This document shows positions 27,951 through 37,393 of a stretch of 64,000 nt of DNA, in pieces. The DNA is taken from positions 310,001 through 374,000 of the forward strand of contig NZ_LZSV01000017.1 in the NCBI RefSeq assembly GCF_001665605.1. The letters run 5' to 3'. Origin of the DNA: Mycobacterium sp. 852014-50255_SCH5639931 (GTDB lineage: Bacteria > Actinomycetota > Actinomycetes > Mycobacteriales > Mycobacteriaceae). Below the pieces are notes generated by a model, which did no database searches, had not been told where the DNA came from, and was given only the letters and a program-made list of their open reading frames with translations. A program made the position numbers and the translations under genes. The number at the start of each line of letters is the position of its first letter. Within the stretch, counting starts at the first letter, position 1.

Positions 27951-29288
27951 ATGGGCCGACTATTCGGCACCGATGGTGTCCGCGGGGTCGCCAATCGGGA
28001 GTTGACCGCCGAGCTGGCGCTGGCGCTGGGTGCCGCCGCCGCGCGGCACTTGGCGAGCTCGGGTGGACCGGGCCGGCGCGTCGCCGTGATCGGGCGCGAC
28101 CCGCGGGCCAGCGGCGAGATGCTGGAGGCCGCGGTGATCGCCGGGCTGACCAGCCAGGGCGTCGACGCGCTGCGGGTCGGGATCCTTCCCACGCCCGCGG
28201 TGGCCTACCTGACCGGCGCGTACGACGCCGACTTCGGGGTGATGATCTCGGCGTCGCACAACCCGATGCCCGACAACGGCATCAAGATCTTCGGCCCCGG
28301 CGGCCGCAAGCTCGACGACGACACCGAGGACCGGATCGAGGCGCTGCTGACCGCGGAACCCGGGCTGCGCCCGGTCGGAGCCGGCATCGGCCGCGTCATC
28401 GACGCCGAGGACGCCGACGACCGCTACCTGCGCCACCTGAGCAAGGCCAGCACGCTGCGGCTCGACGGCCTGACCGTGGTGGTCGACTGCGCCCACGGCG
28501 CGGCCTCGTCGGTCGCGCCGCGCGCCTACCGCGCGGCCGGCGCCCGGGTGATCGCGATCAACGCCGACCCCAACGGCCTGAACATCAACGACAACTGCGG
28601 CTCCACCCACCTGGACTCGCTGCGCTCGGCGGTCATCGCGCACCGGGCCGACCTCGGCCTGGCCCACGACGGGGACGCCGACCGCTGCCTGGCCATCGAC
28701 TCCAACGGCGAACTCGTCGACGGCGACGCGATCATGGTCGTGCTCGCGCTGGCCATGCGGGATGCCGGCGAGCTGGCCTCGGACACGCTGGTGGCCACCG
28801 TGATGAGCAACCTCGGGCTGCACCTGGCCATGCGCTCCGCCGGGATCACCGTGCGCACGACCGGTGTCGGCGACCGCTACGTTCTCGAGGAACTGCGGGC
28901 CGGCGAGTACAGCCTCGGCGGCGAGCAGTCCGGCCACATCGTGATGCCCGCGCTGGGCTCCACCGGGGACGGCATCGTCACCGGGCTGCGCCTGATGAAC
29001 CGCATGGTGCAGACCGGCTCGTCACTGACCGCGCTCGCCGCGCCGATGAAGACGCTGCCGCAGGTGCTGATCAACGTGCGCGTCGCCGACAAGGACACCG
29101 CCGCCGCGGCGCCCGCCGTGCGCACCGCGGTCGGCGACGCCGAGGCCGAACTCGGTGACACCGGCCGAATCCTGTTGCGCCCCTCCGGAACCGAGCCCGT
29201 GATCCGGGTCATGGTGGAAGCCCCCGAGGCGGACGTCGCCCAGCGCGTCGCGAATCGGGTGGCCGAGGCGGTCAGCGCCGCGCGCTGA
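27951..29288 (+). CDS. glmM: Phosphoglucosamine mutase
   Basis: The 445-residue enzyme converts glucosamine-6-phosphate to glucosamine-1-phosphate, which leads to UDP-GlcNAc for peptidoglycan. It has the phosphoserine loop [13 protein letters not shown] with Ser102, the metal-binding DGDADR loop, the sugar-specificity loop GGEQSGH, and the phosphate-binding [12 protein letters not shown] near the C-terminus. It works directly after GlmS, whose gene is at 37581. A 149-base gap after rpsI holds a GC-rich inverted repeat and probably its promoter. Confidence 0.96.
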   Translation: MGRLFGTDGVRGVANRELTAELALALGAAAARHLASSGGPGRRVAVIGRDPRASGEMLEAAVIAGLTSQGVDALRVGILPTPAVAYLTGAYDADFGVMISASHNPMPDNGIKIFGPGGRKLDDDTEDRIEALLTAEPGLRPVGAGIGRVIDAEDADDRYLRHLSKASTLRLDGLTVVVDCAHGAASSVAPRAYRAAGARVIAINADPNGLNINDNCGSTHLDSLRSAVIAHRADLGLAHDGDADRCLAIDSNGELVDGDAIMVVLALAMRDAGELASDTLVATVMSNLGLHLAMRSAGITVRTTGVGDRYVLEELRAGEYSLGGEQSGHIVMPALGSTGDGIVTGLRLMNRMVQTGSSLTALAAPMKTLPQVLINVRVADKDTAAAAPAVRTAVGDAEAELGDTGRILLRPSGTEPVIRVMVEAPEADVAQRVANRVAEAVSAAR

Positions 29289-29514
29289 ACGCGGCCGGAA
29301 GCCCCGAGCTTTCCCCGGCGTCGGGGGAGCTATACCACGCCGCCGACGGGCGTGACTGAATTGATCCCCAGGCCTGGGACAGTAATCTTGTCGCCAGCGC
29401 GGAAGGGGTGGTGATGCTCGTCGGTAGCGGTTCGCGGCGAATCGGGGCTCGCTCCGCTGATCGGCGTGCGAAAAAGGCGGTCGGCCGGCGATCGCGGGGC
29501 GGTGTGGAGCTGCG

Positions 29515-31857
29515 GTGCAGCTGAAGCATCTCACCATCGGGGAGCTGGTGGCCGGGGCCGGTGGTGATCCGTGGGAGGTCAACCGGACTCTGCAAGCCGG
29601 CCAGCCGGGGCAGATCTCCAACCTGGCCAACGCCTTTCATGGCGCTGGGCGCTCGACCGCCGAGGCCGACCACGCCTTCGAGCAAGCCCGCAAGCGCTTC
29701 GAGGCGGCCTGGAATCGTCAGAACGGGGATCACCCGATCAACGACGCCGCCGAAGTGCAGCGCACCGCCCAGGCGCTGGGAACGCAGTCCGAGCAGTTGC
29801 CCAAGATCGGCGCTGACCTGGAAAATATCGCCGCCGCGTTGGCCGAGGCGCAAAAAGCCGGCGCCGGAGAGATCGCCACGTTGGAAGGTCAGTTGCAGCA
29901 GCTCGACCATCTGATCGACTTGGCGATGCTGGATCTGCGGGACCATCCCGACGCGGCGAGCCAGCAGGAGCTGCAGTCGATCATCAGGGTGCTCAAAGCC
30001 GCCGCGGTCAGTGACACCAAAGATGCCCTCGACCAGCTGCATGCCACCCGCGACACCTATTCGAGTTCTCTTCGCCAAGCGCAGACCACCTTGGCTAACG
30101 ACGGGTACGACCCCGGCCATGTCTTGGGGGTTGACGGTCACGAAGCCGAGACGCCCGAGCAAGCCGAACAAGACGTCAAGGGCGCGCTCGGGGGTGACAA
30201 GGGGGCCGCCGCCCGCGTCAACGGGGTGCTGAACTCGATCACGCCCGATCAGCGTGCCGGGAAGGTGCCGCTGACCGCCGAGCAGGCTTCGGTTTTGAGC
30301 CAGCTGCAGGCTCAAGAACACGGCATGTCGATCGATGCACTCAACACCGCCGAACAACGGCTCGGCGACGAGAAGGGCATGATCGGCAACTCCTGGCAGC
30401 TGATGAGTAACCCCAACCTCACGTTTCCCAAGACGCCGCTCCAGGTCGGCGCGAAACAGGGGACCGACACGGTCAAAGGTGGGGCCGCGCAGCTGCCGGA
30501 GAGTGTCCAGCAGGCGCTGAATTCCTCCGGCCTGGAATACATGCGCCAAACCAACGACATCGCCAACATCGTCAAGGACGGCGACAAGTCCTTCCAGACG
30601 AACACCGATCTGGATCGGGCGATGATCCGCAAGGCGGGGGCCATGATGGATACCCCGCTCTGGCAGCACGACCCGGCCAGCCAGGGCCAAAACGTCGAGC
30701 GCGATCCCGCCATGGACCCTGCGGTGTCCAACGTGCTGTCCGCGGTGTCTCCGGATCACCAGGTCGTCCACGACACCATGACCGGTAGCGATCACGACAA
30801 GTTCCTGCAGAACCTGACCCATCACGCCTGGAAGGACAACGGCCAGGCGGTCGGTTCGCTGTTCTCCTGGACTGGCGACGCAGCGCAGGGACCCGAAGCC
30901 AAAATCGCCGGTGAAACCGCCCGCGCGTACTCGGATTACCTCGGCCATCATGCGTCCACAGACTTGCTGCACCTCCCGGGCAACCACACCTTGGGGCAAG
31001 TGAACCCCAACCTCGTCCAAGCGATGGGCCACGGCCTCGACCCGTACGTCAACAACATCGCGGGAACATCGGGCGGACTTCCGGAATTCGGCAAACCGCT
31101 CGATAACAACGGTGACATCCATTCCGGCGCACTGCCTCTCGCCAAGGGCATCTTCTCGGTGATCGACAGCGACCCCACCGCGGCGCGGGACTTCAACAAG
31201 AACGCGTACACGCAGGCATTGCTTCACGACTCTTCGTTCGCGTTGAATCCGCATCATGACGGTTACAGCGACCAGCTCTACGACGCCGCCACATTGAGGG
31301 GGCTCGTCGACGTCGGCACCCACAATGCCTACCAAGCCAACGAACAAAACGGTTACCACCAACAGCTTTCGGAATACGACTCGAAGAAGCTGGCCTACGA
31401 AGACGGCGTCCAGGCCGCCAGCACGGCCGGTGGTTGGGTCCCGGGGGTGGGCAAAGTCACCGGGCCCGCGATTGGAATGCTCGGGCACAACCTCGAAAAC
31501 GACATGTTGGGGCCGGCGCCCACCGCGCCGGGCCAGACGCCGATCCAACCCATGGACATCGGAAACGCCGACGAACACATGCTCGATGCGATGCTCGGGG
31601 CAAACCAACACATCTCGGGATTGCCGCCCGAATATCTTGTCTACGACCACGATCACCCCAACGGGCGAATTGCGACCCTAGACGAGATGCAAGCCAAACA
31701 CCCTGATCTCACCGCCGGTCAATACAACAATGTCCTCGGCCCCGCGTTGTCCCAGACGCTTGACCTGCCGCCGAACGAGAAGATGTCGCCGGACCAATAC
31801 ATGGTCGACCGCTACAACAACATCATCGGGGTGCCCGAACCCCCTGGGAAGAAATGA
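29515..31857 (+). CDS. Large helical protein, possibly secretion-system associated (family not firmly identified)
   Basis: The 780-residue protein starts at GTG 29515 with GGAG upstream. Residues 1-110 form a helical segment (IGELVAGAGGDPWEVNRTLQAG; AFHGAGRSTAEADHAFEQARKRFEAAW) followed by DHPINDAAEVQRTAQALG and a coiled-coil-like stretch to about 190. The rest is mostly helical, with no signal peptide and no recognised enzymatic motif. It resembles a mycobacterial family sometimes labelled TPR-region proteins and often followed by a small lipoprotein, as here (ATGA overlap). The WxG-like helical N-terminus next to an ESX-like pair hints at a type VII substrate, but that is inference. It is absent from this position in M. 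tuberculosis as I recall. Confidence 0.7.
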   Translation: MQLKHLTIGELVAGAGGDPWEVNRTLQAGQPGQISNLANAFHGAGRSTAEADHAFEQARKRFEAAWNRQNGDHPINDAAEVQRTAQALGTQSEQLPKIGADLENIAAALAEAQKAGAGEIATLEGQLQQLDHLIDLAMLDLRDHPDAASQQELQSIIRVLKAAAVSDTKDALDQLHATRDTYSSSLRQAQTTLANDGYDPGHVLGVDGHEAETPEQAEQDVKGALGGDKGAAARVNGVLNSITPDQRAGKVPLTAEQASVLSQLQAQEHGMSIDALNTAEQRLGDEKGMIGNSWQLMSNPNLTFPKTPLQVGAKQGTDTVKGGAAQLPESVQQALNSSGLEYMRQTNDIANIVKDGDKSFQTNTDLDRAMIRKAGAMMDTPLWQHDPASQGQNVERDPAMDPAVSNVLSAVSPDHQVVHDTMTGSDHDKFLQNLTHHAWKDNGQAVGSLFSWTGDAAQGPEAKIAGETARAYSDYLGHHASTDLLHLPGNHTLGQVNPNLVQAMGHGLDPYVNNIAGTSGGLPEFGKPLDNNGDIHSGALPLAKGIFSVIDSDPTAARDFNKNAYTQALLHDSSFALNPHHDGYSDQLYDAATLRGLVDVGTHNAYQANEQNGYHQQLSEYDSKKLAYEDGVQAASTAGGWVPGVGKVTGPAIGMLGHNLENDMLGPAPTAPGQTPIQPMDIGNADEHMLDAMLGANQHISGLPPEYLVYDHDHPNGRIATLDEMQAKHPDLTAGQYNNVLGPALSQTLDLPPNEKMSPDQYMVDRYNNIIGVPEPPGKK

Positions 31858-32687
31858 TCAGCATCCCGCGCGCACTGCGCGCTTTCACGGCGCTGTCGAC
31901 CATCACGGTCTCGATGGTCACCGGCTGCGCCTCAGGCAGTCACCCCGGCCAGCCCGCGTCGCCCACGTCGACGACGCCGGCCGGGTGGCCGCCGACGCTG
32001 AACGATTTCAGCGTGGTGTGGAGCGCGGAACCGGGTATTGCCGTGACCACCTGGCCCGCCGTGGTGGTGCGGGCCTACACCGAGTCCTACCTGCTGGCCT
32101 CCATCACGGGTGAGGACAAGTTCCTGTACCCGGGATTCAAGCAGGCGGTAGATCCCAATAAGTCGATCGATAACCCGACCGGCAGCCGGTTCCTGTGGCC
32201 GAAAACCGATCGCAGGCCGGAAAAACCCTGGGTGGGAACCGAACAGGCCCATATCCTTTCGGTCGCGACATCTGGCCGTGACGTGACGGTGGTGGTCTGT
32301 GAATATCTGTTCGGCACCGCGCAAGCACAGGGTCACGGATACACCCCGAACATCGCCCAGCCGCCCCCCGATGCGGGCATCGACCCGATGCGAATCACCA
32401 TGACGGCTCCGGCCACCACCGGTCCGCAAATGCCCGACCAGCAGGGACCGGTGCGCGCGCCGTCGATCGATGTGTTCGGCGGTTGGAGGATCACCGGCCA
32501 TCAGGGTGGTTACTTCGCCGAATACGGGCTCGCATCCGAATGGCCCGATGTTGCTCGCGACACCGATGCCTGCCGTTCCAAAGCGCCCCCACGCCCCGAA
32601 CTGATCCGCGGCGGTGAATATCCCCGCTCCGACTTTCCCACCCTGCCGCCATCTCCCGGCTGGCCGGCTCCCAGCCCCAAGTCGTGA
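31854..32687 (+). CDS. Putative lipoprotein partner of the large helical protein
   Basis: The 277-residue protein has a lipoprotein signal with lipobox VTGC at about residue 25. A Pro/Ser/Thr linker is followed by a globular domain (WPAVVVRAYTESYLLASITGEDKFLYPGF; VTVVVCEYLFGTAQ). A Pro-rich end lacks a membrane anchor. It shares ATGA with the gene upstream, so the two are made together. A role as cell-surface partner or immunity protein is guesswork; no domain is recognised. Confidence 0.75.
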   Translation: MISIPRALRAFTALSTITVSMVTGCASGSHPGQPASPTSTTPAGWPPTLNDFSVVWSAEPGIAVTTWPAVVVRAYTESYLLASITGEDKFLYPGFKQAVDPNKSIDNPTGSRFLWPKTDRRPEKPWVGTEQAHILSVATSGRDVTVVVCEYLFGTAQAQGHGYTPNIAQPPPDAGIDPMRITMTAPATTGPQMPDQQGPVRAPSIDVFGGWRITGHQGGYFAEYGLASEWPDVARDTDACRSKAPPRPELIRGGEYPRSDFPTLPPSPGWPAPSPKS

Positions 32688-32877
32688 GGAGGGCAGTCAA
32701 TCCTGCGCGGCCGCAACGAATTTCGATGTGACGCTGGTGCCACATCGGTGGGCGCATCCGGCCCACGGTGCGGGATGGTCGGCGGTCAGCGGCTGCGTTG
32801 ATTGCGGCCGGAACCACCGGGCGTTCCCCGGCGTCGGATTAGGCATGAGATTCGACAGGGGAGTACGACCGGCCACC

Positions 32878-33174
32878 GTGGCCCGTACCGAGATCGACGT
32901 CCCGGCGACGCACCGCATCGCCGACCAATTCAGCGCCGCCGCCGACATCATCGACCGCGCCCTCAGCGATCAGCTGGGCCGATTGACTTTTGGTGGGCCC
33001 AGCGCGGGGCGGGCGCACACCGCGCGCGGTGAGGTGCTGCGGGTCGAGCTGGAGCGCCTGGCCACCGAAGTAGCGCAGTGGTCACGCGCGTCGGTCGAGA
33101 TCGCCACGGTCCTGCGGGCCAGCGCCGACCGCTACGCCGACGCCGAACGGTATGCCGCGGCACGGATCGCCTGA
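32878..33174 (+). CDS. Small ESX-like helical protein (Rv3440c position)
   Basis: The 98-residue, mostly helical protein uses GTG 32878 (MARTEIDVPATHRIADQF) with AGGGGAG about 14 bases upstream; ATG 32845 in frame would add 11 residues. It has the size and two-helix pattern of WXG100/ESX-like proteins but no clear WXG; a turn lies around RLTFGGPSAG. The next gene, three bases downstream, encodes a larger WXG-like protein. The pair occupies the Rv3440c-Rv3439c position near ESX-4 in M. tuberculosis. It survives here although ESX-4 itself is gone. Confidence 0.75.
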   Translation: MARTEIDVPATHRIADQFSAAADIIDRALSDQLGRLTFGGPSAGRAHTARGEVLRVELERLATEVAQWSRASVEIATVLRASADRYADAERYAAARIA

Positions 33175-33176
33175 TC

Positions 33177-34535
33177 ATGGCCGACCGGTTGGACGTTGCA
33201 GAGCGCCTCGCCGAGGGCCTGCCCGCCGTCGAGCACACCCAGAGTTATGTGCAGGCCTGCCATGTCGTGGGCTACCACCATCCCGACCTGACGGCGCACC
33301 TCGCCCAGGTCCGCGACTGGTATGACACCGAAGACGGCCTGGACCTGCGCGCCCTCGACCGCGACTGCGTTGAACTGCGGGCGGCGGGCGAGGCGGTCAT
33401 GGAAGCGCTGCGGATACAGCGCGCCCAGGCGGCCGAGCTGGCCGCGGCGTGGACCGGGCCGGGCGGGGACGCCGCGGCGCGGTTCCTGGAGCGCCACTGC
33501 GACACCGCCAGCGCCCTGGCCACGGAACTGCGTGCGGCGGCCCAACGGTGCGAATCCCTGCGCGACAACCTGTGGTACCTGGTCGATACGAAGGTTGCGA
33601 TCACCATCGCCGTCGACGACCGCACGCAGGCACAGCGGCCGGCGTGGCTGGCGGCCTCCGCCGCGGTCACGGCCGAGGTGGGCGATCGGCAAGCTGCCGA
33701 AGAGGTTGTGCGTGAGCAGGTAATGCCGTACGTGGACAATGAGATTCGCGACGACTGGCTGAGCACGATGCGCTCGACGCGCGACGGTGTGGCGACCTCC
33801 TACGACATGGTCACCGACAGAATGGCCGCCGCGCCGTCGGCGCGCTTCGAAGCCCCCGGTGATCTCGGGCCCGGCTACCAACCGTTGCGGCCGTCCGAGT
33901 CCAGCGCACCGCCTGTTGCGGTCACGCCCGCGGCCGCGGCGGTCCCGAGCCCGTCGGTGGATCCGGCTCCGAGCCCGTCGGTCGATCCGGCACCGACAGC
34001 GGCGACGCTCGCGCCGGCTCCGCTCCAGGCCGCGCCGCAGCCGGACTGGGGAACCGCGCTCGGGGGCGGCGGCGGCATGCCGGCGGGCGATCTGGGCGGT
34101 GGGCTCGGCGGCGGTGGTGCCGGTCTCCTCGGGTTGGCCGGCAGGATCGTCGACGCGGTCGGCGGTCTGCTCGGCTCGGCCGGCGACGAGGCGGGCGCCG
34201 CCGATCCCTTCGGCGACAGAAACACGTTCGACGAGGACCCCTTTGAGGCCGACGACACGGACGACGCCGACGACGAGGACGACGAGCCCGCGAAAACGGA
34301 AGATATCGAGGACACCGAGGAAGCCAAGCCCGACGCGGCGGTTCAACCGGTCGGCGCGCCGGTGCCCGTCGATGCGCCGGCACCTGCGGATCCGCCGCCA
34401 CCACCGGCTGCCGCGCCGGTCGACGCACCCACACCGGTGGCCGCTCCAGCGGCGGGCGAGCCGGCGCCCCCGGCCACCGACGGGAAGACGCCCTGCGAGA
34501 TCGCGGTGGACCAGTTGCCGCAGGCGGGGCAGTGA
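33177..34535 (+). CDS. WXG-like protein with Pro/Gly/acidic tail (Rv3439c position)
   Basis: The 452-residue protein starts at ATG 33177. The N-terminal half is helical and includes AAWTGPGGDAAARFLERHCDTASAL, a WXG-like turn between two helices (about residues 88-112). The second half is low complexity: a Pro/Ala/Val stretch with repeated PSPSVDPAP units, a Gly-rich GGGGG region, an acidic DDTDDADDEDDE run, then more Pro/Ala. A disordered tail of this kind suggests export or surface location, though no signal peptide is seen. It is probably cotranscribed with the gene before it. Function unknown. Confidence 0.8.
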   Translation: MADRLDVAERLAEGLPAVEHTQSYVQACHVVGYHHPDLTAHLAQVRDWYDTEDGLDLRALDRDCVELRAAGEAVMEALRIQRAQAAELAAAWTGPGGDAAARFLERHCDTASALATELRAAAQRCESLRDNLWYLVDTKVAITIAVDDRTQAQRPAWLAASAAVTAEVGDRQAAEEVVREQVMPYVDNEIRDDWLSTMRSTRDGVATSYDMVTDRMAAAPSARFEAPGDLGPGYQPLRPSESSAPPVAVTPAAAAVPSPSVDPAPSPSVDPAPTAATLAPAPLQAAPQPDWGTALGGGGGMPAGDLGGGLGGGGAGLLGLAGRIVDAVGGLLGSAGDEAGAADPFGDRNTFDEDPFEADDTDDADDEDDEPAKTEDIEDTEEAKPDAAVQPVGAPVPVDAPAPADPPPPPAAAPVDAPTPVAAPAAGEPAPPATDGKTPCEIAVDQLPQAGQ

Positions 34536-34539
34536 CGGC

Positions 34540-35583
34540 TCAGGCCGGGCGCAGCCGCAGCACCTCCTCGACGAAGCGCACGGATTCGGCGCGGTCGGTG
34601 GCCAGCGGGCTGAGCAACAGCGTCGTCACCCCGGCCTCGGCGAAGGCGGCCAAGCGTTCGGCGACGTACCCGCGCGGGCCGACCAGCGACATGCCGCGCA
34701 CCAATTCGTCGGGCACCGCCTCAATGGCCTCCCGCTTACGGCCGGACAGGTACAGCTCCTGGATGCGGTCGGCGACCTCGCCGAACCCGTAACGCGTCGC
34801 CAGGGCGTGATAGAAATTGCGGCCTTTGGCGCCCATACCGCCGAGGTACAGGCCGAGCTGCGGCTTGACCCATGCCAGCCGCTCGTCGACGTCGTCGCCG
34901 ATGGCCACCGACGCGTGCACCATGACGTCCAGCGGCCCCAGCGCCGGATCCCGCTTGGCCGCACCGGCCGCCAGCGCGTCACCCCACACCGAGGCGGCCT
35001 TATCCGGAAGATAGAAGACGGGCTGCCAGCCTTCGGCGATCTCGGCGGTGAGCTCGACGTTCTTCGGGCCCAGCGCAGCGATCGTGATCGGGATGCGTTC
35101 GCGCACAGGATGATTGATGAGCTGCAGGGCCTTGCCCAGACCCGTTCCGCGGTCGGGCGGCAACGGGATCTGGTAGTGCTTGCCGTTGTGCTGCAGCCGT
35201 TCCCGGCGCCACACCTTCCGGCAGATCTCCACGATCTCTCGGGTGCGGCCCAGCGGCGCGTCGAACTCGACGCCGTGAAAGCCCTCGATCACCTGCGGTC
35301 CGGAGGTGCCGATCCCCAGCCGGAACCGCCCGTCGGACACGAAGTCCAGCCCCGCGGCCGTCATCGCCAGCAGCGAGGGCGTGCGGATGTAGATGGGAAA
35401 CACCCCCGAGGCCAACTCGACGGTGTTCGTCTTGGCGGCCAAATACCCGAGCTGGCTCACCGCGTCGAAGGCATACGCCTCGGCCACCACGGCGATGTCG
35501 ATGCCGGCCTTCTCGAGTTCGACGACGCGGTCCACGGCCTGGTGAAAGCCGCCCGAATAATCCAGAGCGATCCCGATGCGCAT
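34540..35583 (-). CDS. F420-dependent luciferase-like oxidoreductase
   Basis: The 347-residue TIM-barrel oxidoreductase starts at ATG 35583 (MRIGIALDYSGGF). Motifs include the DYSGG start, AVVAEAYAFDAVSQLGYLAAKT, GRFRLGIGTSGPQVIEGFHGV and ITIAALGPKNVELTAEIAEGW. These fit the large mycobacterial group of F420-linked luciferase-like enzymes, which differ from the shorter pair at 14465-16199. Substrate unknown. It converges with the WXG-like gene, leaving four bases between stops. Confidence 0.85.
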   Translation of the reverse strand: MRIGIALDYSGGFHQAVDRVVELEKAGIDIAVVAEAYAFDAVSQLGYLAAKTNTVELASGVFPIYIRTPSLLAMTAAGLDFVSDGRFRLGIGTSGPQVIEGFHGVEFDAPLGRTREIVEICRKVWRRERLQHNGKHYQIPLPPDRGTGLGKALQLINHPVRERIPITIAALGPKNVELTAEIAEGWQPVFYLPDKAASVWGDALAAGAAKRDPALGPLDVMVHASVAIGDDVDERLAWVKPQLGLYLGGMGAKGRNFYHALATRYGFGEVADRIQELYLSGRKREAIEAVPDELVRGMSLVGPRGYVAERLAAFAEAGVTTLLLSPLATDRAESVRFVEEVLRLRPA

Positions 35584-35738
35584 CCACGACAGATACCACG
35601 GCGGCACCCGCGCGCCGCGCGGGCTCGGGAACTTCAGCCCGCCGAGGTGCCCGTCCAGTACTCCGCGAACCGTCGACCATCGCCGGCGAGGTGCAGGATG
35701 TGGTTGCCGACACAGTGGGCAATTACCCGGTTACCGCA

Positions 35739-36578
35739 TCACTTCAACAGCGCGACGATCTTCTCTTCCAGGGCGACCGGCGGCGCCTCGGGATCCAGCG
35801 GATCCGTCTTGGGCAAGTGGGCGTCGGGATCGGCGAAGTCGCGGTAGGTCTTGTCGCCGCCCAGCGTGTACAGCAGGTAGCCGGTGAGCAGTGCGCGGAC
35901 CGTGCGCTGCGTGCGCCGGTGCGGGCTGGCCAGGCCGAACACCTTGGTCAACCGCCGGCCCTCCGCGAGTCCGCCGGGCTGGGCCTTGCTGACGATGCGC
36001 AGCGTGGCGGCGTCCCACGCGCGCGACAGCGACAAGGCGTTGGACGTCAGCGACTGCGGATCCCCCGGCGCGGTCAAGATCAACCCGGGGAGCTTCAGCG
36101 TCGTCGCCGGGGCCTCGGCCGGGGGGCTGGTGACGGCGGGAAACAGCGCTGCCGCCGCGGCCAGCTTGTTCGGCATGCCGGCGGCGGCGAACACCGCGGC
36201 CGAGCCGCCGAAACCGTGCCCGGCCACGCCGAGCTTGGCGGGATGCACGCTGATCTTGCCCGGCCCGAGCCGCACACCGGACACGATGTCGAGCGCGGTG
36301 CCGAGGTCGAAGGCGAAGTTCAGGACGGACGGGGCCAGCCCGCGCTCGGTGTCCGGAGCGCCGGCCACGATGCCCCACGACGCGAGGTGCTCGAGCAGAC
36401 CCGAATAGTTGGCGGACTTGGTGAGCCAGTCGTGACCGAACGCGATCCCGGGCAGATTCAGCCCTTCCTCCGGGGTGTACACCACCCCGGGCAAACCGGC
36501 AAACGCCAGGTCACCACGCAAAACGCGGTGCGGGCCACGGCGGCTGAGGGCTGCGACGAGCTTGCGGGTGCGGGCCAC
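35739..36578 (-). CDS. Alpha/beta-hydrolase-fold protein lacking the nucleophile serine (Rv3438 position)
   Basis: The 279-residue protein starts at GTG 36578. It has an alpha/beta-hydrolase or dienelactone-hydrolase-like plan: GHDWLTKSANYSGLLEHLASWG, then a nucleophile elbow that reads GVAGHGFGGSAAV, then LPGLILTAPGDPQSLT. The elbow has Gly where the catalytic Ser of G-x-S-x-G should be, so classical hydrolase activity is unlikely unless a neighbouring residue substitutes. It lies in the place of Rv3438. No signal peptide is visible. Confidence 0.75.
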   Translation of the reverse strand: MARTRKLVAALSRRGPHRVLRGDLAFAGLPGVVYTPEEGLNLPGIAFGHDWLTKSANYSGLLEHLASWGIVAGAPDTERGLAPSVLNFAFDLGTALDIVSGVRLGPGKISVHPAKLGVAGHGFGGSAAVFAAAGMPNKLAAAAALFPAVTSPPAEAPATTLKLPGLILTAPGDPQSLTSNALSLSRAWDAATLRIVSKAQPGGLAEGRRLTKVFGLASPHRRTQRTVRALLTGYLLYTLGGDKTYRDFADPDAHLPKTDPLDPEAPPVALEEKIVALLK

Positions 36579-36601
36579 GCGTCGACGTTAGCGCATCGCG
36601 C

Positions 36602-36814
36602 TCAGGCCCTGACCTCGATCACGCCCACCCGCCAGAGCGCCGCATACATGTGGCGCAGCGGGATGCTCAGCAACCGGGCGGCCGTGTCCACCATCGGGTC
36701 GCCACTGGCGATCGGCGCGCGGTGGCGCCTGGCGGCCGGTCTCGGTGCCGGCGCCAGCGTCAGGCTGGGTCCGGGCGAAGCAGTCATCACATCGTCGAAC
36801 AGAACCGCAGTCAT
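36602..36814 (-). CDS. Small conserved-looking mycobacterial protein, function unknown
   Basis: This 70-residue ORF has an excellent ribosome site (AAGGGGAG, 5 bases before ATG 36814). The N-terminal half is Pro/Ala-rich. The second half (GDPMVDTAARLLSIPLRHMYAALWRVGVIEVRA) is an amphipathic helical segment that looks selected. No membrane anchor or known motif. The AT-rich gap upstream probably holds its promoter. I believe similar short proteins occur in other mycobacteria but cannot confirm it. Confidence 0.65.
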   Translation of the reverse strand: MTAVLFDDVMTASPGPSLTLAPAPRPAARRHRAPIASGDPMVDTAARLLSIPLRHMYAALWRVGVIEVRA

Positions 36815-37198
36815 GATTCTCCCCTTGAAGAAGGCTACAAAAATTTCGGATTAACACTTATGAACGTTTATCTATCCGGCGGTTTACTTGTCTGTGTCCA
36901 ACCGAATTAATGGCAGGGTTTCAAACTCGGTTACCGGGTAGCTGGACTATCGGCTTTGATGTCAGTCATAAACGGTTATTGTTGAAAAGATTTGGTCGCG
37001 CTGCGCGCATGAGCACCGGAGAATCCAGTGATTCACCAGGTGGTAGGGATCAAGCGGGCGTCAACAAGCTGTCCTTTCTGCTGGCTTCGGCGGTTGCCAG
37101 TCATGGCCGATATGCAGAATTCTAGGTAGCTGGATTGCTAGATCGATGGCTCACACGAAAACGTCACAAATACATCAGGTGAAAAACGTTTCTACCGT
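36815..37198. other. AT-rich intergenic island
   Basis: This 384-base gap is clearly poorer in GC than its surroundings. It contains CGTTTAT three times (36865-36871, reverse at 36968-36974, and 37196-37202) and the palindrome AAACGTTT at 37184-37191. One 71-codon plus-strand ORF (36910-37125) has no ribosome site or recognisable content. The region probably carries the promoter of the 70-residue gene and may bind a nucleoid protein such as Lsr2. Confidence 0.5.
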
Positions 37199-37393
37199 TT
37201 ATGAAGACGGCATGAAGTGGACCGTCAGCGTCCTTGCGGTGGAAATCCGGGCGGATTGATCCAACGACGTCCACCTAACCCCGTCCCAGTAGCGGTGTCC
37301 GGGTCCCGAGGGGTCGCCGTACCACCCCGGCGGCGGACCGGCGGCTGCGGGCGGGGCGGCGGCGCCGGGCTGTTCGGCGAACCTGCGCACCAT
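37199..37393 (-). CDS. DUF2510-containing small protein or fragment (Rv3437 position)
   Basis: From ATG 37393 (GGAG 10 bases upstream) a 64-residue protein contains the short DUF2510 signature PPPGWYGDPSGPGHRYWDGVRWT, here at about residues 21-43. DUF2510 normally precedes a membrane domain in actinobacterial proteins; here only about 20 unrelated-looking residues follow, so the protein is probably truncated. The reading frame stays open upstream to 37567 but loses start-site support. It lies between the Rv3438-like gene and glmS, where M. tuberculosis has Rv3437. Confidence 0.5.
   Translation of the reverse strand: MVRRFAEQPGAAAPPAAAGPPPGWYGDPSGPGHRYWDGVRWTSLDQSARISTARTLTVHFMPSS

Noticed and set aside
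33787..35847. Apparent 686-residue plus-strand ORF
   Set aside because: Arg/Pro/Ser-rich shadow of the Rv3439c-like gene and of the opposite-strand oxidoreductase; no domain.
36910..37125. 71-codon plus-strand ORF in the AT-rich gap
   Set aside because: No ribosome-binding site, no recognisable motif, and composition like the surrounding non-coding DNA.
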